This document shows positions 33,367-42,796 of a stretch of 64,000 nt of DNA, in pieces. Source of the stretch: Galdieria partita (taxonomy: Eukaryota; Rhodophyta; Bangiophyceae; Galdieriales; Galdieriaceae); assembly GCA_025991245.1 (NCBI GenBank), contig BQMJ01000031.1, positions 1 through 64,000 on the forward strand, in the 5' to 3' direction. The notes below the pieces were generated by a model. That model did not search any database, had not been told where the DNA came from, and saw only the letters and a program-made list of their open reading frames with translations. How positions within the stretch are numbered: the first letter of the stretch is position 1; each line of letters starts with the position of its first letter. A program made the position numbers and the translations under genes.

Positions 33367-36244
33367 ATGTCTTCGTTGTCTGAAGAGTCTTCTCAAGGGA
33401 ACCCAAAACACGACAAGGTAGCGCTCAGTCCTGGTTCAATAGCTCTTTCAAAAGTCCCCCAAGAAGCGAAGGGGGTTGTGGAGAAGTTGGAGTCAACAGA
33501 ATACTACTCCACTGGTTGGGGAGTGTCACACGGAAGTGCTGTGTTACCGCTGTCTTCCAATAAGACAAGTCTCTCACATAGATACCGTTATTCAAAGGCA
33601 GAACTAGAAACATGGTCTGCGAGGGCTAAGCTTCCGATAGATTGTATTGAGTCTTCATTGGAGATTTTAGGAAACCTGCGTAGGTTGGAAAAATCCCCCT
33701 TCGTGAAACCCAAGAATAGTCCTTCATTTGAATCGAGTCCCACATTTTCGGACAATTGGCTGCGCGGAAGCTTTCTGAATACTGGAGAAAATAGAGAGCC
33801 TTCGACAAGCTTTAGAAACTTTCCAAAGAGAGATGACTCGTCAAGGAAGAAACAGCATAAACAAACTGAGTTAAGAAGTCATGAAACAAGGCCAAGGTTT
33901 AACAGGTATAGTAGTCTTCAATTTGGGTGTCAGAGTTGATTGTAGAGGTCGTTTACTTAGAACTCATAAACCACAGTTGGGATCAAAGAAACTTCTCTTG
34001 GAAGTTTGGTATTACAGAGATCCTCAGAACGAAATTCAGGGTCCTTTTTCTCTTTTGCAACTTAGAGAATGGTTGGAAGCAGGTTACTATGACGGAACGT
34101 TGCCAGTTAGTGAAGATGGAAGCGACACGTTTCAGCCGCTTGAATTGGTTTTGAAGGCATTTACAACACATGACGCCCCATCTGGAATAGGAAAAAAGAG
34201 AGAAGATACTATTGGCAAAGGTATATAGGTCATTTATTGGATTTGGAATATGAACTGATGAGTTATTCAAGATAGGGTAATTTCTTTGGATGAAACTAAA
34301 CCACAAATGGTTAGTTTTAACGCAGTGCCAAATGAGCTTCAGCAGTCTATAGCAGAGAATGATACAACTGCTATCAAATCTGCTTCGATGTTACAGAATG
34401 AGTTGCGAAGCGAAAATCAAACCGTGTTATATGCATTGTCATCATCTCAAAGTAAGGATGGGTTGTACAGTCGTGAAATCTCGAGCTTTCGGAAGTCCTC
34501 GAATGAAACAGATGACACAGATCTATATTCGAATGTGGAAAGAACAGAACAAAAGGAATCACATGAATTAGAAGGTCAATCCTGTCAGTTAATTTTTGGA
34601 AATGACATATCACCATCTGTTGAAAGCGAAAGCAAAAATAGTCAAGAAATTTTTCCTCTAGAAAGAGACATTGCAGAGCTCGAAAGAGATCTGGTCTCTA
34701 ACCTGGATCTCGACTCTGGAGCTTATTCTTCTGATGGTAACTTTGCCAGCTTTCCGGACAGCTCACTTACTGTTGGCCAGTGGCAATACGATCGTCACAG
34801 TAATAGAGAACAAGGAGAACTGGACGAAAATCAGAAGCGTCGAATGAATCCTGCCGAATATCTCATGTCCATTGATCCAGCCATTGCAAAGGCATCGATA
34901 AGCAGCAAAAGTACAAGTCCAGATAAGAACTTACAACGTTCCAACGTTGTTGCTTCAAACACGTTGACACTGGAGCAGGACGAACTGTTGAACGCACAGA
35001 ATTTGAATGAGAATGGTGTAGACCTCTTTCAGCAATATTTTGTGGAATCGAATGCTTTCTTAAGTGACTCTGCACAAGGAAGCTATCAACCAGTTGCCGA
35101 GAGAAAGTCTACTGGGGTAGCCACAAAAGTGAGGGAGGAACAACGCAATAACTTCCAAGAAGCTAAGAAAATGAATGAGAAAAAGAAAAGGTCTCATGCT
35201 AAGCGAAACTCATCAAATCCTGTAGAAAGCTCATTACAGTTGACACCAGTTGATAACAAAAGCACTTCAGATTCTCGGATACCAAGTGGTCGTGAAGGGA
35301 ATGTGCAAAGTAAACCTCAGGCTGAAGCAGTTTCTCATTCACAGGGAGCAAATTTGTCAGATTCGTGTCCTTCGAACACGAATGTATTTGACAATTTTTT
35401 CAAGGCCTTTTCTGATTCATCGAAGACTGCATGGAATACTTGGTCTGTGTCTGCGTCGAACCTGCGTTATCCGCTCTCTTTAAGGGAGGTTCAGCTAGAA
35501 GAAGAAAGAAGGCAGAAGGAAGAAGCCTTGAAGGTAAACGAACACGGAAAAATGGAAGGTTTGCAAGCTAAAAAATTGAGTCCCTGGGATAGACGACCTA
35601 TAGAAAGTGCTCCTTTTGCGGAGATTCAACGACGTGAAATGGAACAACAAGCTTTGCGCATGAAACAAAAATCGAATTTTCAAGAAAATAGAACAAAGGG
35701 ACGAAGTGAACTTGGTTGGTCAGACATACTGACAGGCAGCTCATCGACATGGGTCTCACATCAGCAATCTAGTATGTCGTCTGTGGAAAAGGGGAAGGAC
35801 ACTGAGGTAGTCAACTGCCCCAAAGGAGTCGGATTTTGGGACATGGTAGATCACTCATTGGAACCAAATGAGTCGAAGGTTAAGAGCTTGACACCTAATT
35901 CTTCCACGAAAGGTTCTGTTGACGAATATGAGTCATTGAATTCCGTTAGAAACGGCTCTTTTGGTGCAAATATTCCTGAGGACTTGAAAAAGTGGTGTGA
36001 AGAGCAGTTTTCAGAGTTGATTGGTTCTCGAGATGTGACACTAGCAGAGTTTTTGGCTTCTTTAAAGACTAGAGAAGAAATTCGGGAATATGCAATTATT
36101 TATTTGGGGAGTTCGAGGAGAACAGAGGACTTTGTGGAAGAATTTGTAAGACGACTGCAATTTGAGTTTGAGTCTGAAAGGGTCACTTCCGGGTTCTCAA
36201 GTTCAAAAACTTTCAAATCTGGTCGTAGAAGGAAGAAGTCATAA
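33367..36244 (+). CDS. GYF-domain protein, GIGYF/SMY2-like
   Basis: Exons 33367-33905, 33946-34220 and 34272-36244; introns 40 and 51 bp; 928 aa. Known: GYF domains bind proline-rich ligands; GIGYF/SMY2 proteins act in cytoplasmic mRNA repression and decay. Seen: the GYF domain at about residues 205-255 with EVWYYRDPQNEIQGPF and LREWLEAGYYDGTLPV. A long low-complexity, Ser/Gln/Glu-rich middle follows, with a charged helical run (LREVQLEEERRQKEEALK) at about 720. The C-terminal domain (DLKKWCEEQFSELIG ... VTLAEFLASLKTREEIREY ... LGSSRRTEDFVEEFVRRL) matches in layout the C-terminal helical domain of animal GIGYF. So architecture, not only one domain, supports the family. The frame for exon 3 requires the acceptor at 34271. 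Confidence 0.8.
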
Positions 36245-36548
36245 ACTCAGTATAATATTGGATAGACGAAAGTACAGACTATTGTAGTTTTTCTGTTTGT
36301 TTCATTTGTGAAATAGATTTCAAACTATGATGTTCTTGGCAGACTGCATACAAGCGATATTACCGATACTTGCAAATATTATATAAATATTGGCATAGTA
36401 ATGAACGTAACAAACACAGTAAAAGAAATATGTCAACTTGGCATTTTTTATCAAGAAACTTTATTATCCATGTCCTATAAAGTTATCGTCCAGCCACAAA
36501 AGAAAATCAAGACCCATACAATGCGCAATATACTGGTCTCTGAACAGT

Positions 36549-38777
36549 TTATTCATCTATTGCTGCATCCGAAGCGTTACTTCCTTCTAAAAAATCTTCG
36601 TCATATTCAAACATGGGTTGCTCGTCACTACGGTCTTCTAAATTTCTTCTAGAATGAGAAATTATTAGTTCCAATCTCCCTTCCAATTCTAGAATACTTT
36701 GAAACACATCCAGTCTCTCTTCCATTACTTCTTGAAGACGCTTAAGTTCAGCTACCAACTCTCCAGTCGACGACAGAAATGAAGCGTGACGTATCAGAAT
36801 AGATTGAATCCAAACCAAAAGAACTTTAGCACGGTTGGGATTAGATTCGAATCGGGCAATCAACTCACGAAGAAGAGGCACCACGTAACTGCTATCAAGT
36901 TTTCCTATCGTACGTTGAATCTGCCTTTTATCAGTTACTGACGCTAATGCTTTTTCCAAAAGTTTAGGATCATGGTGAATAAGGGACTGCTCCAATATAC
37001 GTATAGAAGTTCCCAGATTTCTTCGAAGACGTTCCGTTTGTTTCTCAAACTTTTGGACAGACTGTGCAGACTCCAATAATGATTCCTTGAAGTTCAAATG
37101 ATTGAGCTTTGCTTCTAATGTCTGTTCGTCCTCACTATTTCCTTCTTCAGCAACTTGATATTCTATTGCACCGTTTGCCTCTTCACTGGCTTCCTTCAAA
37201 ACATTTTGAGATGCGACTGGAAGCTGTTTGTTGCTTAAAACTTCTGCTTCTCTTTCTTCTCGCAAATGTTTCACTAAACGATTGGAAGCTTCATCCAAGT
37301 GAGAAAATGCATTTTGAACTCGTAATATTCCACCTTTTTGTTTGGGCTCTAATCGGAAGCTTCTTTCTCTCTGAAGCTCGGACAGAGAAACTGCTTCGAC
37401 TATAGGCTTTAAAAAGCCACCGTGTCCAAATAAAACAAAAGCGCCTGTTGAGTCCATCGCACTAGTAAAAACAGCATCGTCACTTGTTGAAGTGACAGTT
37501 GTAAAAGATGGTGAGTCGAATACAGCCTTTGCCTCATTCTCCTTTTTGAATTGTTCCCAAGATATTTGATAACCCAATACGGTACCGTCTGCAAGAATAC
37601 AAGCTAAGAGGCAGCATTTCTTCTTCCAATCTTCAAACAGAACATTGACGAATTTGGTTGGATAGTTAGTACGCAATACTCCAGACACTATTTGTGGCAT
37701 ATTAACATCCTCCGTTGATCTGGTTCTCTTTGAGGCTTTCTTGGATTCTGCGTGTCCATTCAACTCTTCATAATTCGACGTCTGATGCATTTTTAAGTCT
37801 ACATCAGAATTTACATTTTTGTTTTCTTCATCACAAGTCCAGATATAAGCATTGTTTTCATGAACACTGCCAGATAATAAAAACGTGTCTTCCATAAGAA
37901 ATGTCAAATCACTTATTGGATTCCTGTGACCACGAAATTGAAATATTTTGCTTCCCTTCTCAACATCGTACACAGAAATCTCCGTGTCTCCCACTGCCAA
38001 ACGTGAACCACTCTTGTTACATGTAATACAGTTGATAAACTGACTAGTTTCATGAACTATTCTCTTCTTCGGATAGGGAGGAGAATTGAATGAATTCCTT
38101 TCCCAGACAACTATATTTCCGTCATATCCTGACGAAAACATCTTAGATGCAGCTTCTGAGAAGCAAATCGCAGATACTTGTCGCTTGTTATGTGCCTGAA
38201 TACTTTCGGGACAACCATTGAAGACTTCCAAGTCAGAAAATCCTTTGGATTTGCGTAACAAAACTTCACCGAGATGGAACCCGACTGCAACGATAACTTC
38301 AAAAGGGTTGTTGCTTTCAGAAACTTGCTTCCTTCTTTTGACACTTTCGGACTTTTCATTCTGCACTGGTTGATATGAAATGGCAAGACAAGTTACTTTC
38401 CCAGCTTTACTAGAAATTAATTGCTCCGCGGTGTCTTCCCTATTTGATTTCACCTTTCTTTGTACACTCTTCAACGGAACTCGATTGGTGAACTCCAACA
38501 CTCTTTTGTCTGTGGAGGTTCCAGCTTTACTCTCTGAAACCAAAGAGTCTATATTAGTCTGAAAAAGTGATATGTTTCCATTTGGGGAGACTACGACTAC
38601 GTATTTCCCGTCTTTTGAAAAGGCACCGAAGGGAGTCTCAATGCTACCCAGAGGACTTTCTGCAGTCTGTAGTTTGTTTGACTCTTGTGTCACCTCGTTG
38701 AGGCCATTTACATAAGGTGACGTATCATCGACAGTATCGACATAACTATCAGTACTTGACACACTATTATTCTTCAT
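36549..38777 (-). CDS. UTP5: UTP5/WDR43, t-UTP small-subunit processome protein
   Basis: Single-exon gene, ATG at 38777, 742 aa. Known: WDR43/Utp5 belongs to the t-UTP (UTP-A) subcomplex, which loads on nascent pre-rRNA in the nucleolus for 18S rRNA production. Seen: N-terminal WD40 propeller with recognisable blades (GAFSKDGKYVVVVSPNGNIS, SAICFSEAASKMFSSGYDGN, LSGSVHENNAYIWTC) over about residues 45-470. Then comes a charged linker (EEGNSEDEQTLEAKLNHL) and a C-terminal Utp12 domain at about 590-700 (LEQSLIHHDPKLLEKALAS ... SYVVPLLRELIARF ... VLLVWIQSILIRHASFL). The acidic tail ends in DEDFLEG. The gene diverges from RPL34 with 244 bp between start codons, pairing two ribosome-biogenesis genes at one promoter region. 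Confidence 0.85.
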   Translation of the reverse strand: MKNNSVSSTDSYVDTVDDTSPYVNGLNEVTQESNKLQTAESPLGSIETPFGAFSKDGKYVVVVSPNGNISLFQTNIDSLVSESKAGTSTDKRVLEFTNRVPLKSVQRKVKSNREDTAEQLISSKAGKVTCLAISYQPVQNEKSESVKRRKQVSESNNPFEVIVAVGFHLGEVLLRKSKGFSDLEVFNGCPESIQAHNKRQVSAICFSEAASKMFSSGYDGNIVVWERNSFNSPPYPKKRIVHETSQFINCITCNKSGSRLAVGDTEISVYDVEKGSKIFQFRGHRNPISDLTFLMEDTFLLSGSVHENNAYIWTCDEENKNVNSDVDLKMHQTSNYEELNGHAESKKASKRTRSTEDVNMPQIVSGVLRTNYPTKFVNVLFEDWKKKCCLLACILADGTVLGYQISWEQFKKENEAKAVFDSPSFTTVTSTSDDAVFTSAMDSTGAFVLFGHGGFLKPIVEAVSLSELQRERSFRLEPKQKGGILRVQNAFSHLDEASNRLVKHLREEREAEVLSNKQLPVASQNVLKEASEEANGAIEYQVAEEGNSEDEQTLEAKLNHLNFKESLLESAQSVQKFEKQTERLRRNLGTSIRILEQSLIHHDPKLLEKALASVTDKRQIQRTIGKLDSSYVVPLLRELIARFESNPNRAKVLLVWIQSILIRHASFLSSTGELVAELKRLQEVMEERLDVFQSILELEGRLELIISHSRRNLEDRSDEQPMFEYDEDFLEGSNASDAAIDE

Positions 38778-39021
38778 ACTATCTGTGAAATTCGTTACAC
38801 AGTCAGTGTCCAGACATGAGACAGCTATTCACTGGATAACACTACAAAAAATGTCACAAAACTATCACCTCTTACCCTTTGTTCTTCTCTATACAGTCTA
38901 CAGATAATACTAGTTGCTTGAATAACAAGTATATATCAGTACGAGTGACCCAATAGCCAAACCCAATTCCAACCAAAGACGCCGACGTCACTTGCGATAG
39001 TTGGAATTTTGGGGGTTCAAG

Positions 39022-39462
39022 ATGCCCGATAAACGAGTTGTTCTCCGTCGAAGACACCCATACAATACAAAAAGTAATCGAACCAGAAAGTAAGTTGTCG
39101 ATTGTTCCAAAGTAATCCAATTGTTGATGTTGTTTAGAGTCAAAACACCTGGAGGAAAATTGGTTGTTCAATACCCGGGCAAAAAGGGAAAGCAGCCGAG
39201 GTGTGGAGACACTGGAAAGCCGTTGCAAGGAATTCCAGCGTTAAGACCGATTGAGTATAGTAGAATCTCGAAACGTCAAAAGAAAGTAAATCGAGCTTAT
39301 GGTGGTAATTTATGTGCTCAAGCTGTCAGAGAACGGTAAGTTTGTAGTTTTTTGTAGAGAGGTTGATTACTCAGTGAGAGTAGGATTCTCCGTGCGTTCT
39401 TGGTAGAAGAACAAAAACTGGTGAAGAAAGTTTTAAAAGCTCAAAAGTCTGCTAAGAAATAA
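39022..39462 (+). CDS. RPL34: 60S ribosomal protein eL34
   Basis: Exons 39022-39089, 39138-39335 and 39384-39462; two 48-bp introns; 114 aa, the normal family length. Known: eL34 is a structural protein of the cytosolic large subunit. Seen: [19 protein letters not shown] at the start, [11 protein letters not shown], the [21 protein letters not shown] core and [17 protein letters not shown] near the end, closing with [12 protein letters not shown]. The second intron uses the TAG at 39381-39383, which restores RERILRAF. Introns split the conserved motifs, so the gene is easily missed by frame inspection. It shares its upstream region with UTP5 on the other strand. Confidence 0.93.
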
Positions 39463-39482
39463 ACTTTTGCAAGATATTTGTT

Positions 39483-39602
39483 ATGATAGGACTATTTGCT
39501 TTACTAGGCAGTGCACTGTTGTACTTGGGTTCATTTATTCTTGACTCTAATTGGAAGTACAATACTGAAAAAACAATATGTCATAGAAATATTGACATAT
39601 GA
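39483..39602 (+). CDS. Possible micro-ORF, hydrophobic
   Basis: ATG 39483 opens a 39-codon frame (MIGLFALLGSALLYLGSFIL...) with a single strong membrane-segment-like stretch. A GT..AG pair inside would give a shorter 34-aa alternative end. It starts 20 bp after the RPL34 stop, so it may be part of its 3' UTR or a genuine small membrane subunit. No family recognised. Confidence 0.22.
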   Translation: MIGLFALLGSALLYLGSFILDSNWKYNTEKTICHRNIDI

Positions 39603-39656
39603 AAGCAACAGCGCATTGAATAGGATTTTGGTTTGACAGTTGATCATCTCTTTGCA

Positions 39657-40506
39657 ATGGCTAAAGAAATCTCTGTGTTATTCTTTATTTCTAAGCACAA
39701 CTTTCACTTGAGAAATAAGAGCAAACTTGGTTTCTTAAAACGTGCAAATTGTACTCGGTGCAGTTTTCCTTTACAACGTGGAACGTTCTTGAGACTTTTG
39801 TTTGCCTTGCCTTTGGCTACTTTTGTGGGTAAACAATATGTTTTAGGAAGGCCAGAAGGTGTGAATAGACCTGATCTCCTTCCAAAAGAGAAAAGAGCGG
39901 TTATAGTATACGAAAAGCTTATGTATGTCTATCCATGTTGATAGGGGCAATAACTATAGGATTTGGAACATTTCTTGACAAGTGGACAGTTGAAGTCTCT
40001 TGAACACCAAATTGAAGATCTGGAACGAAGATCTGGTTACAAACTACGCGTATTGACACAAAGATATCCTGTACTGAGTTTTTGCCATAAGAGCGTAGAT
40101 ATACTCACTTTATTCTATTTAGGATACCCCAGGACTAGCCATAAAGGATTACTGGCAACTGGATAGTCATTCTGTTGTTATGGTTGCTGACTTTTTTGGG
40201 AATACTGGCAAGTACAAAGCATTTCAAGAGAATATGTTAATAATATTCTAAAACTTTTAGGGAATCTTCTCAAGTTCAATGTTGGTAGCCATCTGGATGA
40301 GTTGCTGCCACCAAGGTATTGGTCATTATTATCTTCCAAGGTTGGCTATTGCTCAGTATATACACATATCATGTATTTGAACATATCTCTGTATTCAGTA
40401 TGGAAACAAATTCTTTGTTGAACAATATGGTGAAGATAGAGCAATATTAGATGCTGCAGATAACATATTTTCTTGTATTTTGCAAAAAGGATGTGCTAGT
40501 CCTTAA
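39657..40506 (+). CDS. Plastid TPM-domain protein (thylakoid-lumen type)
   Basis: Five predicted exons (39657-39905, 39960-40070, 40123-40207, 40261-40340, 40399-40506), 210 aa. Known: TPM domains occur in thylakoid proteins linked to photosystem II maintenance (TLP18.3/Psb32 class). Seen: a bipartite targeting region, basic at first (HLRNKSKLGFLKRANC) and then hydrophobic (FLRLLFALPLATFVG), and the domain VIDLEHFLTSGQLKSLE, LERRSGYKLRVLTQRYPDTPG, YWQLDSHSVVMVADFFG, GNLLKFNVGSHLDELLP and YGNKFFVEQYGED. The third intron (40208-40260) starts with GC, not GT (GCAAGT), and only this choice restores TGNLLKFNVG. I cannot tell TLP18.3 from its close plastid relatives. Confidence 0.8.
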
Positions 40507-40728
40507 GGTTTTTGTTGCTATGGATGAAGTGCTTTGGAGTGTTCCATTTGCTTATGACACACAATTGCAAGTGTTCGAAATATATTTAGTACTTGGACGG
40601 TATGATATATTCCATTTGAATAATATTTGTCTTTCCATATTATAGACACACACACACTCTTTCTATGCTTGTGCATATGAATGTGAACAACTCACATGAA
40701 CACATTTCAAGTTTTAGGTTATTCCACT
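40507..40728. other. Convergent 3' intergenic spacer
   Basis: This is the 3' side of the TPM gene and the 3' side of the minus-strand SRPBCC gene. It contains a short ACACACACAC run at 40646. No gene is seen. Confidence 0.4.
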
Positions 40729-41514
40729 TTATCCCTCTCTTTGGGATAAACTTTCAATATAACTCTTAATGGACTGAAGATTGGTTGGAACATCTTCGCG
40801 AATACGCCATTCTACTGCTTGAACTGGTACAAATCTCTTGGGTTGTACCGTTACTTGATATATCAAATGCGTCCAATTTCTCTTCAAAGGATACATCAAC
40901 CACGAGCCTTCAAACAAGTCAAAATCTTGACTATCTGCTAAGACAAAATCAATCTCAGCTTTGTCCTCTGAAAACTTTTCATACATATCCAGAATAACGG
41001 ATGCTCGAAAACGAAACCCTAAAACAGACTGAACACCTTCTTGTTCCAATCGAATACCACCTTGTGGATGGTAGCGGAGTCTACTAACAGATAAATTAGG
41101 GATAAAATCGGCAAGATGTTCATAATCTGTTAACAAGTCCCATAAGGCCTTCATATTGGCACATACAACCAGGCCACAGATAATAGTTCTTCGGTTACGG
41201 GTAGGTCTCTCTATGATAACGTCACCGTTCTTCGGTATGGCTTCAGAAGACAATCTTTCCTTACTCAAAGCCACAGTATGATAGCTTTTATGATGATATC
41301 TTCTCAAAGACCTTTGAAAGTGACAACATAACGTACGTGGTTGCAGACTTTCAATACATTTACCCAGTAGTCTACCGTCACCATACAACCCATTTGGACA
41401 CAAGCGCAGACTCTTCCTATCTTTATGTTGTGAGTTATGTTCAACTTTCATAACAAACTTTGCATGATAGTCACAACGAGTTGTATGGGTTATGAACAGA
41501 AATCCTCTTATCAT
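40729..41514 (-). CDS. SRPBCC/START-like lipid-binding protein, probably plastid
   Basis: ATG chosen at 41514 (the frame is open further upstream without an ATG), 261 aa. Known: the polyketide-cyclase/dehyd(rat)ase-like SRPBCC family binds lipids or hydrophobic ligands; plant and algal members of this type are plastid proteins of unclear role. Seen: a Ser/Arg/His-rich N-terminus of about 100 residues suitable as a targeting region, then the fold's start IICGLVVCANMKALWDLLTDYE, HLADFIPNLSVSR, the IRLEQEGVQSVLGF strand pair, SWLMYPLKRNWTHLIYQV and the C-terminal helix DVPTNLQSIKSYIE. The layout resembles COQ10-like and DUF220-like proteins. It diverges from the FKBP gene with only 62 bp between starts. 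Confidence 0.7.
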   Translation of the reverse strand: MIRGFLFITHTTRCDYHAKFVMKVEHNSQHKDRKSLRLCPNGLYGDGRLLGKCIESLQPRTLCCHFQRSLRRYHHKSYHTVALSKERLSSEAIPKNGDVIIERPTRNRRTIICGLVVCANMKALWDLLTDYEHLADFIPNLSVSRLRYHPQGGIRLEQEGVQSVLGFRFRASVILDMYEKFSEDKAEIDFVLADSQDFDLFEGSWLMYPLKRNWTHLIYQVTVQPKRFVPVQAVEWRIREDVPTNLQSIKSYIESLSQREG

Positions 41515-41576
41515 CTTGGACAATCCAAAATCTCTCTTCACAACGAACTTCGTTCTCTTCCATTTCCTGTGACGAC

Positions 41577-42769
41577 ATGAAAAAACGTGCGAAACAAAGA
41601 AAACAAGCACATTGGCTACTTCAACAACGTGTTTTGCTTGTCACAGCTTGTGTCGTATTACTGTGTGGGATATATATTCGAATGAACTACAAGGTATGTG
41701 TAACTATTCTGCTGCGGTGGATGAGTCGGTAAAACTTCTTTTGATAAAAGAACGACTCACAAGATACATCTTGTTTTACTTCTCACTTTCAAGACTTTCT
41801 TCAATCCCAGCAGCAAGATTGGACATATACCTCAGACCTCTTGGCTACAAGTCAGTCGGAAGAGAGTCCTTGGAGACTTGAATTTCTGAAAGACCGATAT
41901 CCCCACATAGACATACCTTGGAAAGAGTTGGAAGACCCAACAACATTGAAAAGAAAAGGTGTAATTATTCATCGACACCGCAGTGTAGTTGGTTGTGGCG
42001 GGACATATGTTACTGGTGCAAACTGGGGAGACTTTGTCCATCTCAGATTCATCGGTAAACTAGATAATGGCACGATTTTTGATTCTACTAGAGGAAGAAA
42101 GCAACTGTTTGGTTTTCAGTTAGGTTGGAAAAATATTTCAAGAGGTTGGAATATTGGTTTACTAGGCGCGTGTCCTGGTGAAATAAGGGAGTTGGTAAGC
42201 TGAGAGAGAGCTCGTTGCAGAATGTGTCGCACTGAAAGTATTATTCTACTGAGGTTGTAACGTCGAAACTGTTCAGCAGTAATGAAAAGAAACTTTTTCC
42301 TGATTGGAGAGGAAGAGAATTGTATTATTTGATACAGCTTGTTTGTATTGGTGAGGACGCAAGTCCACCGGAGCATCCTTTTCGACACTGGAAAGATCCC
42401 TACGAGTTACTTCGTGAGCATACTGTTATCGTTCCGGCAAAGAGGAAACAGAATTGTCATCGTGCCTGTCAACTCAAGAACCTTGTTTGCTTTAGAAAGG
42501 GATTTTCCATTTTGAATAACTGTCCTACGCTATCAGAATATTTCGATTGCAGAGAATGTGAAATCGCCACAATAGAACGTGCAGGTTCTGATATGCCATG
42601 TAGAGTAAGTCCTAAAGCTCCATCGACATATTCTTTGGGTTTCTGTATGATTTCTCCCAATTTGTCACTTACTTGTTGTGAAGCTTCACATCCGCATACT
42701 GAAAGACTTTGTCCTTGTGTGGTTGCCACAGATATGCTTCTAGAAAAGACTCAATATGTAAAGATATGA
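41577..42769 (+). CDS. FKBP-type peptidyl-prolyl isomerase, membrane-anchored, with Cys-rich tail
   Basis: Exons 41577-41693, 41751-42194 and 42254-42769; introns 57 and 59 bp; 358 aa. Known: FKBPs catalyse cis-trans isomerisation of prolyl bonds. Seen: an N-terminal positively charged segment and one membrane helix (VLLVTACVVLLCGIYI), so it is probably a type II anchor or signal anchor of the secretory pathway. The FKBP core spans about residues 105-215: DFVHLRFIGKLDNGTIFDST, FGFQLGWKNISRGWNIGLLG, CPGEIREL, then VVTSKLFSS...LYYLIQLVCI. The expected Asp (FDST) and Trp (GW) positions are present. A C-terminal extension of about 140 residues has about 12 cysteines (CRECEIAT, CCEASH, LCPCVV) and no recognised domain. 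Confidence 0.8.
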
Positions 42770-42796
42770 ATGTATTTATGACAAATTTTGTATAAA

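Noticed and set aside
37109-37405. 98-codon + strand hydrophobic frame
   Set aside because: It is antisense to UTP5 coding sequence and has no independent support.
38872-39228. 118-codon open frame on the minus strand
   Set aside because: It is antisense to exons 1-2 of RPL34 and lies in the shared upstream region; the RPL34 reading is certain.
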